A stretch of DNA of 64,000 bases from Candidatus Delongbacteria bacterium (GTDB taxonomy: Bacteria > UBA4055), in the NCBI GenBank assembly GCA_016937995.1, contig JAFGVM010000064.1, positions 1 through 64,000 of the forward strand, in the 5' to 3' direction. The notes under the pieces were generated by a model. That model did no database searches. It was not told the origin of the DNA and saw only the letters and a list, made by a program, of their open reading frames with translations. Made by a program: the position numbers and the translations under genes. Numbering within the stretch: position 1 is the stretch's first letter; each line of letters opens with the position of its first letter. Positions 34,746-41,953 of this stretch are shown here, one piece after another.

Positions 34746-34988
34746 ATGGAAAAAACTATTGCAAGTCTTATCATTGGTAGTGCAATGATCTGGGGTGCAA
34801 CTATTTTAGCTGTTTCATTTAAGTTGAAAGGGATGGAAATAAAACCTGATGTTATTCAGGTTATAGGTCTAGCAGCAGGTATGCACCTTATTCTTATCTG
34901 GGGACCAGCTGGTGCAATGATCAGAAAGATGAAGCTCAAAGAGCTAAAAAAAGATAAAGAAAAGGAGGGAAATGATGAAGGATATTAA
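34746..34988 (+). CDS. Small two-helix membrane protein, unknown
   Basis: An 80-residue protein with hydrophobic segments at ~5-26 and ~38-58 (IASLIIGSAMIWGATILAVSF and VIQVIGLAAGMHLILIWGPAGAM) and a Lys/Glu-rich cytoplasmic tail. AAAGGAGAG precedes the ATG. It starts 18 nt after the TrmB-like gene and overlaps the following gene by 14 nt, so it is part of that operon. I recognise no family. It may be the regulator's physiological target. Confidence 0.65.
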   Translation: MEKTIASLIIGSAMIWGATILAVSFKLKGMEIKPDVIQVIGLAAGMHLILIWGPAGAMIRKMKLKELKKDKEKEGNDEGY

Positions 34989-35265
34989 GAGGAATATCAT
35001 TTTTATACTAGCACTGTCAACTTTCATTTTTATAGGTTGCGGAAGCAAGGAAACTGGAGCAAAACTGAATTATGAGATCAAAGATGTAAATGGTGTAAAA
35101 GTTTATGCGAACAGTAAAGAACCTTCGGTTAACAAGATCGAAGTTAATTATGTTGAATCTTTCACCATTGCAGGTGATAGTGAGGATGAAGAGAAGAAAT
35201 TTCAAATCAGGCAACCTATTGTTGATATTGATGATAAAGGTAATGTCTATACTAAAGTAATTTAA
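34975..35265 (+). CDS. Lipoprotein, probably truncated after its first beta-propeller blade
   Basis: A 96-residue protein with a lipoprotein signal (IIFILALSTFIFIGC, lipobox FIGC). The ATG at 34975 has AGGAGG 6 nt upstream, better spaced than the ATG one codon before. The mature sequence ends KKFQIRQPIVDIDDKGNVYTKVI; the pattern of a hydrophobic strand, then VDIDDKGNVY, is how the first blade of FCB six-bladed beta-propeller lipoproteins (NHL-like) reads, after which several hundred residues should follow. Here a stop comes at once, and no continuation is seen in the next 390 nt in any frame, so it is likely a stump left by deletion. It could instead be a complete short lipoprotein. Confidence 0.6.
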   Translation: MKDIKRNIIFILALSTFIFIGCGSKETGAKLNYEIKDVNGVKVYANSKEPSVNKIEVNYVESFTIAGDSEDEEKKFQIRQPIVDIDDKGNVYTKVI

Positions 35266-35337
35266 ATAACTACAAATGTCAATCATATAATAGGTTTCAT
35301 AACTTTTCCTTGATGATCCCGATTTATCGGAGTTTTA

Positions 35338-35352
35338 GGCAAGCAAAAGAAA
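35338..35352 (-). repeat. Partial copy of the CTTTCTTTTG element
   Basis: GGCAAGCAAAAGAAA is the exact reverse complement of 15 nt within 20376-20390. A fragment of the CCCGATTTATCGG palindrome lies just upstream (35313-35326). Confidence 0.5.
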
Positions 35353-35378
35353 TCTAAAAACAAAAACACTATAAAAGA

Positions 35379-35401
35379 GGGGACGGTAAGAAACCGTCCC
35401 C
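35379..35401. repeat. TGTAGGG-type variable-arm palindrome between two gene remnants
   Basis: GGGGACGGT / ACCGTCCCC form a 9-bp perfect stem, flanked by TACAA on the right. With the T8 run at ~35407 it could also terminate the TrmB operon. It lies between the truncated lipoprotein and the ATPase remnant in the 392-nt gap 35266-35657. Confidence 0.6.
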
Positions 35402-35418
35402 TACAATTTTTTTTCAAT

Positions 35419-35598
35419 ATGTGGAATGATTTCTTATTTTTAACACATGGTATTTTCTTGAAACAAATAATCTTAAAACCTCATAGTGAAAGTGCATTTC
35501 CTTTCACTCTCCATATCATTCAAAATTTCGAAAAGTCATTCCTCAAAGATCCGGAAAACTTTTTAAAAGATTATGAGAGATATTATTTTTTATTTTGA
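35419..35598 (+). pseudogene. Remnant of an AAA-family ATPase (N and C ends joined by internal deletion)
   Basis: An unbroken 59-codon frame from ATG 35419 to TGA 35598. Its first ~38 residues (GIFLKQIILKPHSESAFPF, then TLHIIQNFEK) read like the N terminus of stand-alone AAA/ABC-type ATPases, in which the Walker A loop follows a few residues later. Its last ~20 residues (SFLKDPENFLKDYERYYF) read like their C terminus, the usual FLNNPERFL ending. The ~180 residues between, with Walker A, Walker B and the His switch, are missing. I therefore read it as an in-frame internal deletion. The match is from memory of the family and not from an alignment. Confidence 0.55.
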
Positions 35599-35657
35599 AA
35601 ATAGCATTTATTGCGTTATTTTGTGATTTACACAAATAAATATTTCGGGATAAAAAA

Positions 35658-38600
35658 ATGAAAAATCTCATACCTCATTTGATTCAGGAAAAATATTTAA
35701 AAAACAAAACATCCGGATGGATCTTCGGTTCTGTAGTATCAATTGATCTGAAGGGTTTTACAAAAATGACTGAAGATCTTATGAAAGATGGTTACTATGG
35801 TGCAGAAACATTATCTGAAATCATTAATAAAGTTTTCGAGCCTGTAATTGATATAATATACAAAAAAGGCGGATTTGTCACAGCATTTATAGGGGATGCA
35901 ATTACCGCAGTATTTCCTAATGAATATGCATTCAATGCTGAATCTGCTTCTAAAGATATTTTAAAAAAGTTCAGCAAAATAAGTTCGATCTCAATAGAAA
36001 ATTATAAATTCAATTTAAATATCAGGATAGGTATTTCCTATGGCAGGGTCATTTGGAAGATAGTTAATGTTCCTGAAAGATCAGTTTATTTTTTCAAAGG
36101 AAAAACTGTAGATCTAGCTGCAGATGCTCAACAAAAAGCTGTGCCTGGGAAAATAAAGATAGACAGATCGTATAAAATTGAAAATGGTAAACCGAATAAT
36201 AAGAAAGCAGTAATAGAAAATATTTCAGAAGAAGTATTAAAAGATTTTGTTCCTGATAATGTTCTTGAAATGAAAACACTGGGTGAATTCAGAGATATAG
36301 TATCAATATTCATTACCTTTAATGAAATCAGCACCGATCTGATCCTGTTGTCTAAGTTCCTTTGCTCTGAAAGTGTAAAATATAAGGGTTATCTAAATAA
36401 GATCGACTTTGGAGATAAAGGAGGTATTGCTCTTGTAGTATTCGGAGCTCCGATCAAGGTAGAAAAATACGCTGAACATGCATTGTCATTTGCAATTGAA
36501 CTTGAAAAGAGATTTCCATTTATAAAGATCGGTATAGCCAAAGGAATTACGTACTGTGGTTTTGTCGGTAGTGCTAAGAGAGCTGAATATACAGTTCTTG
36601 GTGATACAGTTAATTTGTCAGCCAGATTGATAAATGTTACTCCTAAGGGAAAGATCAGAGTTGATGAGAACATGGCAAAGTATAATTATTCCGGCTTTGA
36701 ATTTAAAACCGAAGGTAAGTATAAATTCAAAGGTTTTTCGAAACAATTGGCTGTCTTTTCACCTGAAGTAAGATCACATAAGAAACATTTGGATGTTGAA
36801 AGTGTATTCGTAGGCAGAGAAAAAGAAATGCAGGTCCTGAAAGATTTTATAGAACCGATATTTAAAAATAGATTCGCAGGATATATACAGATAAATGGGA
36901 ATGCGGGTGTAGGTAAAAGCAGATTGGTAAGTGCATTAAAAGATAATCTTGGAAAGAAGAAATTTAAGTGGTTCTTTATTTCATGTGATAATATCGTAAA
37001 TAAAAGTTTTCAGCCTCTAATATCATTTCTTAATCAGTATATTCAACTGATAGAGAGTCTGGATATTTATGAAAAAACAAAAATATTTAAAGAACATTTA
37101 GGCGAACTTAAGAAAATAAGTAGATCAATAAAAGATAATCTCAAGAAGATAGAATTTTTTCTTGGAAAATTACTCGGATTAAATGTAAATGATAAAACTT
37201 TTGAAAAACTTCCTTCACAGGATATATATGAAAACACATTATTTGCATTTAAACACTATATGTTGTCATACTGTACTAAATATCCGGTTATACTTGAAAT
37301 AGATGATATCTATAAAGCTGATGAACAGACTCTTGATGTAATAAAAGTATTATCGAGGTCCGAAGAAAATATCCCATTTTGCATTATAGGCTCTTCGAGA
37401 TATCTTGATAATGGAGAGAAGTTCGTTCCGGGGTTAGATGATGTTGATGAATTTTCAATAGAATTAAAAACTTTGACAAGATCATCTGCAAGAGCAATTA
37501 TTGAGTTTCTGCTTAGTGTTAAAATATCGGACAAATTGTTCAATACAATTTGGGAAAAATCCACCGGAAACCCTTTTTATACCGAACAGCTGACACTTTT
37601 TCTTAAGGAGTCAAAATTTTTATATCTGGAAGAAGGTACAATGACCATTGATCCAAAGGAATATGCTATCCCGGAGAAAATAAGTTCTGTTATAATTTCA
37701 AGGATCGACAGATTAAGTTCAGAACTCAGAACTTCTATTAAAACAGCATCAGTGCTCGGTAAAGAATTTTCAGCTATGGTACTTTCAAAAATGCTTAAAA
37801 GTGAAGATATTGATTCACATTTAAAACTTATAGAAAAAGAAGCATTCTGGTCAAACATAACCGAGATGTTATACATCTTTAAACATGCACTTATCAGAGA
37901 CAGTGTTTATCAAATGCAGTTGAAAAAAACTTTAAAAGTTCTACACAAACTTGCTGCAGAAACGATAAAGTCTGTTCATAAAAAGGGAATAGAGAAATAT
38001 TATGCAGATATTGCGTATCATTATGAAAAATCCGGAGACAATAAAAATACAATAGATTATTTGTACAAGGCAGCTTTGTATGCCAATGAGAAATATTTTT
38101 TGAAGGAAAGCATTAACCACTATAACAAATTGTTAAAGTTTGAAACCGATAAAACAAATATCGCTGATATTAAATGCACTCTGGCAGATATGCTTTATAC
38201 ACTCGGTAAATGGGATGAAAGTAAAGCTCTGTATAAAGAAGCGGAAGTTCTGGCGAAAAAATTAAAGAATATTCGCCTTATGATAAGAGCAAAATCTGGT
38301 ATTGCTGAAATAGTATTTGAAAAAGGTGATCCAGTAAAAGCTATGGAAATCTTTAAGAAACTTAATCTACAGGCAAAGAACAATAAATTGTACAGACTTC
38401 AGGCTGATATTTTAATTAATATGGGTGTTATAAATCGGATATCATCAAAATTTGATGAAGCCCTTAAATGCTATAACTCAGTAATAAAACTAGACAAATT
38501 TAATAAAGATGACAGATTAATGTGCGGTGTTTATGATAATCTGGGAGTTGTATATCTGAACAATAGTGAGTTAGGTAAAGCAAAAGAGAATTTCAATAAA

Positions 38601-39599
38601 TCAAAAGAGATAGCAAAAAGAACTAATAATATCGTTGGTTTAATGCACGCAAGATCAAATGAAGGAATAATATATTACAGGCAGGGAAATACAAAAGAAG
38701 CTGAAAAGATATATTTGGAAGCTTTAAAAGTTGCTGAAGATATTGGACATCTGAGACATAAAAGTACAATCCTGGGGCATCTTGCTTCTATAAGTTATTA
38801 CAACACTGACTATAATCAAGCATTGGATTATTTAAATGAGGGTTACGATATAGCAAATGATCTCGGTGATAAAGCAAGTAAATGTTATTTGTTGTCGTCT
38901 ATAGGTGTATTGAACCGGAGATTGGGGAATAATAAAAAAAGTTTTGAATCATTTGAAATCCAAAAAAAATTGGCAAAAGAATTAAATAATCATGAACAAT
39001 ATGCTATGTCTATCGGAAATATTGCTTTTATGCATTCACTTCTAGGAAATTTTAAAAAAAGTAATAAGATGTATGAAGAAAGCAACATTCTTACTAAGAA
39101 AGTAAATGACAGGTACAGTCTGGGACATAATTATATTAGTATGGGAGAGAATTTCAGGCACTTGAAAGATCACAAAAAGTCGATCGAGTATTACAAAAAT
39201 GGATTAGTGATCGCGGAAGAATTTGATGCGAAATTTCTTCTGGTTTCGTCATATTATTATTTTGGAGAAGTATATTTTGATGTGAATGACCATAAGAATG
39301 CAAAGATATACTTTAGTAAGGCTTTAAACCTAGCTAAAGAGCTTGAAAGAGATGATTATATTTTCGACAGCAAATTAATGCTGATATTCATTGATAAAAA
39401 GATGAAGGATAAAGAAAAAGCACTCCTTGAATTAAGACCGGATAAACTTGGAGAAAATAAAAAAGCTAATCTTAACAGAATTCTTTTCCTTACTACAGGC
39501 ATGAAGAAATATAAAACAGCAGCAGTGAAAATTTATAGAGATCTATTTGATAAATTTGGATATTACGAATATAAAGTGGCTTTAGATCAATTAAAATAA
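35658..39599 (+). CDS. Soluble adenylyl cyclase-like protein: two cyclase domains, NTPase, TPR (first paralogue)
   Basis: A 1,313-residue cytoplasmic protein with the layout of mammalian sAC (ADCY10): class III cyclase domain 1 (~20-165), domain 2 (~212-370), AAA/NACHT-like P-loop ATPase (~385-780; Walker A GNAGVGKS 414-421, Walker B-like ILEIDDIYKADEQTL near 545) and about twelve TPR-like repeats (~790-1290). Metal-binding Asp30 and Asp80 are in domain 1; Lys248, Asp316, Asn319 and Arg323 (purine and transition-state residues) are in domain 2. So one composite active site can form, and the second site is degenerate. It probably makes cAMP, possibly gated by ATPase and TPR. A paralogue is at 50731-54351. 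Confidence 0.88.
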   Translation: MKNLIPHLIQEKYLKNKTSGWIFGSVVSIDLKGFTKMTEDLMKDGYYGAETLSEIINKVFEPVIDIIYKKGGFVTAFIGDAITAVFPNEYAFNAESASKDILKKFSKISSISIENYKFNLNIRIGISYGRVIWKIVNVPERSVYFFKGKTVDLAADAQQKAVPGKIKIDRSYKIENGKPNNKKAVIENISEEVLKDFVPDNVLEMKTLGEFRDIVSIFITFNEISTDLILLSKFLCSESVKYKGYLNKIDFGDKGGIALVVFGAPIKVEKYAEHALSFAIELEKRFPFIKIGIAKGITYCGFVGSAKRAEYTVLGDTVNLSARLINVTPKGKIRVDENMAKYNYSGFEFKTEGKYKFKGFSKQLAVFSPEVRSHKKHLDVESVFVGREKEMQVLKDFIEPIFKNRFAGYIQINGNAGVGKSRLVSALKDNLGKKKFKWFFISCDNIVNKSFQPLISFLNQYIQLIESLDIYEKTKIFKEHLGELKKISRSIKDNLKKIEFFLGKLLGLNVNDKTFEKLPSQDIYENTLFAFKHYMLSYCTKYPVILEIDDIYKADEQTLDVIKVLSRSEENIPFCIIGSSRYLDNGEKFVPGLDDVDEFSIELKTLTRSSARAIIEFLLSVKISDKLFNTIWEKSTGNPFYTEQLTLFLKESKFLYLEEGTMTIDPKEYAIPEKISSVIISRIDRLSSELRTSIKTASVLGKEFSAMVLSKMLKSEDIDSHLKLIEKEAFWSNITEMLYIFKHALIRDSVYQMQLKKTLKVLHKLAAETIKSVHKKGIEKYYADIAYHYEKSGDNKNTIDYLYKAALYANEKYFLKESINHYNKLLKFETDKTNIADIKCTLADMLYTLGKWDESKALYKEAEVLAKKLKNIRLMIRAKSGIAEIVFEKGDPVKAMEIFKKLNLQAKNNKLYRLQADILINMGVINRISSKFDEALKCYNSVIKLDKFNKDDRLMCGVYDNLGVVYLNNSELGKAKENFNKSKEIAKRTNNIVGLMHARSNEGIIYYRQGNTKEAEKIYLEALKVAEDIGHLRHKSTILGHLASISYYNTDYNQALDYLNEGYDIANDLGDKASKCYLLSSIGVLNRRLGNNKKSFESFEIQKKLAKELNNHEQYAMSIGNIAFMHSLLGNFKKSNKMYEESNILTKKVNDRYSLGHNYISMGENFRHLKDHKKSIEYYKNGLVIAEEFDAKFLLVSSYYYFGEVYFDVNDHKNAKIYFSKALNLAKELERDDYIFDSKLMLIFIDKKMKDKEKALLELRPDKLGENKKANLNRILFLTTGMKKYKTAAVKIYRDLFDKFGYYEYKVALDQLK

Positions 39600-39859
39600 T
39601 TTATCCACAGACAATCTGTTAGATCAACAAAGATATGGATCATTAACCCTATACCGATGATTCTTGTTTTTGGGATAAAACTTAAAATTAGATAAATTCC
39701 AATAGCGTAATATGAATGCAAAGGATGAAATCCGATACTACATCTTGCAGGATCAAAGATCGGAGTAGCTAAAAGATGATCAAGATCGATCAAATAGGCT
39801 GCTAACATGATGAGCCATGAGCTCTTCCATTTACTGTTAAAAAAGAACCAGGCGATCAT
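39587..39859 (-). CDS. DUF6122-like small membrane protein (true start probably upstream)
   Basis: About 90 residues with three hydrophobic segments and the conserved stretch YLIDLDHLLATPIFDPARCSIGFHPLHSY, then GLMIHIFVDLTDCLW. I recall this pattern from DUF6122 in Bacteroidota. The family N terminus extends upstream of the ATG at 39859: 15 in-frame codons (LQTIIHNSLHILIPG) match it, but no ATG, GTG or TTG exists before the stop at 39911-39913. AAGGAA (39914-39919) precedes two ATC codons (39905-39910), so a near-cognate start is possible. The 3' end overlaps the convergent cyclase gene by 13 nt. The Asp/His-rich loop may bind metal; the function is unknown. Confidence 0.7.
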   Translation of the reverse strand: MIAWFFFNSKWKSSWLIMLAAYLIDLDHLLATPIFDPARCSIGFHPLHSYYAIGIYLILSFIPKTRIIGIGLMIHIFVDLTDCLWINYFN

Positions 39860-39951
39860 GCCCGGTATTAAAATGTGTAAACTATTATGTATAATCGTTT
39901 GTAAGATGATTTATTCCTTATTTATAACACCTAGATTCCTCACTGCGATTT

Positions 39952-39986
39952 AGATTGCCACACATCCCGATTTATCGGGACAATGA
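39952..39986 (+). repeat. AGAT...ATGAC hairpin element
   Basis: AGATTGCC then TCCCGATTTATCGGGA (39965-39980, perfect) then CAATGACA. It lies in the gap between the DUF6122-like and Bax-inhibitor genes. Confidence 0.65.
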
Positions 39987-40049
39987 CAGCGAGTAACCTC
40001 ATACCTTATATCTAAAAAAGTCTTACATTTCGGTAACTCAATGTGACTT

Positions 40050-40745
40050 TTAATCCCTGCGACCAAAAATTCTAAGCAGCATTAGGAATAAATTAATAAA
40101 ATCCAGATAAAGCCTTAAAGCACCCATGATGGCTTCTTTCTTATCCTCATCAGTATTTTCATTTCCGATGATGTTCATCTCTTTTATCTTCTGAGTATCA
40201 TAAGCTGTCAATCCGGTGAAAACAAAAACACCAACATAGGTTATCAGCCAGTACAAAGCACTGCTTGCCCAGAAGATGTTTACAACTGAACCTATGATAA
40301 TCCCGATCAGTCCCATGAAGAAGAAGCTTCCCCAGCTTGTAAGATCTTTCTTTGTAGTATATCCATAGAAACTCATTGCAGCGAACATAGCTGCTGTTGT
40401 GAAAAAAGCACTGTTTATTGCCTCAGAAGTATAAACGATGAATATAAATGACATTGTAAGGCCGTTCAATGCTGCATAAAGAAAGAATACTAGCATGGCT
40501 GTTGAAGCGCTCATTTTTTTAACAGCAACAACCAGATAACCGACTGCGAAAAGTTCACCAATGAATAATCCGAAAAATAACATTGGATTACCGAACATAT
40601 AACGCATCATTGATTCGCTTCCTGATACAAAATAAGCTACTAAAGCAGTTATTAGCAATGCACTGCTCATCCAGTTATAAACTTTCATCATAAAACGTCT
40701 TTGCTCATCAGCAACTTCCTGGGATATTGCTCTTTGTTCAAACAT
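40050..40745 (-). CDS. Bax inhibitor-1/YccA family membrane protein
   Basis: A 231-residue protein with seven hydrophobic segments. Family marks: an N-terminal cytosolic lead RRFMMKVYNWMSSALLITALVAYFVS, central AALNGLTMSFIFIVYTSEAINSAFFTTAAMFAAMSFYGYTTKKDLTSWGSFF (longer segment at ~92-145), and the C-terminal LTAYDTQKIKEM with the Asp that forms the pH-sensing pair. BI-1 proteins (YccA, YbhL, TMBIM) conduct or leak calcium or modulate FtsH. The reading MFEQRAISQEV is a plausible start, preceded by GGAG. It is followed by a palindrome and then the M42 peptidase gene upstream on the same strand. Confidence 0.92.
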   Translation of the reverse strand: MFEQRAISQEVADEQRRFMMKVYNWMSSALLITALVAYFVSGSESMMRYMFGNPMLFFGLFIGELFAVGYLVVAVKKMSASTAMLVFFLYAALNGLTMSFIFIVYTSEAINSAFFTTAAMFAAMSFYGYTTKKDLTSWGSFFFMGLIGIIIGSVVNIFWASSALYWLITYVGVFVFTGLTAYDTQKIKEMNIIGNENTDEDKKEAIMGALRLYLDFINLFLMLLRIFGRRD

Positions 40746-40765
40746 AATGTGCTCCTTGTAAAAGA

Positions 40766-40788
40766 GGGGAGGGTTGGGAACCCTCCCC
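40766..40788. repeat. TGTAGGG-type variable-arm palindrome
   Basis: GGGGAGGGTT-GGG-AACCCTCCCC, 10-bp perfect stem. Read on the minus strand the left flank is TTTTGTAG, as in the copies at 35379 and 25361. Confidence 0.65.
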
Positions 40789-40805
40789 TACAAAAGTGTT
40801 TTTTG

Positions 40806-41843
40806 TTATTTTGCCAACATATACATTATCGTTAATTCTGTTGTTGCATCGATTGAATCCCTGTGAACTCTTTCAAATGAATGAGATGCGTCAACTCCCG
40901 GGCCGAAAAGAATATGTCTTGCATCAATACCGGTCCTCAATGCACCTGCAACATCACTTCCGTACATTGGATATATGTCAACTTTGTAAGGTATCTTATT
41001 CTTTTTTGCCAGATCAACTATCTTAGTTCTAAGTTTGTAATCGAAAGGTCCTGTAGAATCTTTTGCACAGATAGATACAGAAAATTCATCGCTTGCCTGA
41101 CCATGTCCCAGAGCACCCATATCAATTGCAGCTATCTCAAAACAATTATCAGGCAACTTGGAAATTGTGCCATTACCCACTTCTTCAGCGACTGAGATGT
41201 AGAACCACGTTTCGTACTCAGGAACTTTCTTGGTCCTTACAAAATATTCTACAGCACCGAAAAGAGCAGCAACTCCAGCCTTATCATCAAGATGTCTTGA
41301 TTTAATAAAACCGGACTTAGTAACTTCAACTCTGGGATCAAAATAAACGTAATCACCGATCTCTATACCTAATTTCTGAACATCTTCAATACTGTTAACT
41401 TTTTCATCAATTTTTATGCTGATATTATCAAAACTTCTTTCTTCTTTGCTTAATTTTGCATTTACATGTGCAGAAGGATTATTATGAAGTACAGTACCTC
41501 TGTATCTTTTCCCTTTCACAGTCTCGATAGTTACATATTCACCTTCAATACTGAACGGAGCAACTCCACCGACTGGAACTAAGTAAACTCTTCCGTCATC
41601 ACCGATCTTCTTGACCATTCCGCCAAGAGTATCTGCATGAGCTGTAAGTAATCTGACTTTCTTATTATTTTTACCTTTTAACTTTATGATCAGACCGCCT
41701 TTATAAGTTTGTTCACTTTTGATCTTTAGAGCTTTGGTGTATTTTTCCATTAGTTTTACAACTTTTTCACAATTACCTGAAATACCTTCAGTGTTAAGAA
41801 GTTCAGGTAACATTTTCCATGCATAATCTTTAGCTTTTTTCAT
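40806..41843 (-). CDS. M42-family metallopeptidase (glutamyl/leucyl aminopeptidase-like)
   Basis: A 345-residue dinuclear zinc or cobalt aminopeptidase. Ligands and catalytic residues are visible in order: LLTAHADTLGG (His, Asp), RHLDDKAGVAALFGAV (Asp), YISVAEEVGNG (catalytic Glu-Glu), AAIDMGALGHG (Asp) and GPGVDASHSFERVH (His). An inserted beta subdomain with VPVGGVAPFSIEG lies between the halves, as in the family. M42 peptidases form dodecameric tetrahedral shells that trim peptides in the cytoplasm. The start at 41843 begins MKKAKDYAWKMLPELLNTEGISG, the family's usual lead. Confidence 0.93.
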   Translation of the reverse strand: MKKAKDYAWKMLPELLNTEGISGNCEKVVKLMEKYTKALKIKSEQTYKGGLIIKLKGKNNKKVRLLTAHADTLGGMVKKIGDDGRVYLVPVGGVAPFSIEGEYVTIETVKGKRYRGTVLHNNPSAHVNAKLSKEERSFDNISIKIDEKVNSIEDVQKLGIEIGDYVYFDPRVEVTKSGFIKSRHLDDKAGVAALFGAVEYFVRTKKVPEYETWFYISVAEEVGNGTISKLPDNCFEIAAIDMGALGHGQASDEFSVSICAKDSTGPFDYKLRTKIVDLAKKNKIPYKVDIYPMYGSDVAGALRTGIDARHILFGPGVDASHSFERVHRDSIDATTELTIMYMLAK

Positions 41844-41889
41844 TATAAATATCTCCGATAGTAATTTTCATCGTTCAATCAAATTAATT

Positions 41890-41911
41890 GTTAAGAATTT
41901 TATTTCTTAAC
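41890..41911 (-). terminator. Hairpin downstream of the DEAD-box helicase gene
   Basis: GTTAAGAA-TTTTAT-TTCTTAAC forms an 8-bp perfect stem between the helicase stop and the M42 gene start. No strong T-run follows on the minus strand, so it may be a weak terminator or processing site. Confidence 0.4.
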
Positions 41912-41953
41912 AGCATCAAAGTAATTTAGTAAATATTCTATTAAAAAACAATA

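Noticed and set aside
40796-41305. Plus-strand frames of 70-104 codons opposite the M42 peptidase gene
   Set aside because: They overlap each other and a clear enzyme gene, have no ribosome-binding site, and show no domain-like sequence. They are antisense shadows.
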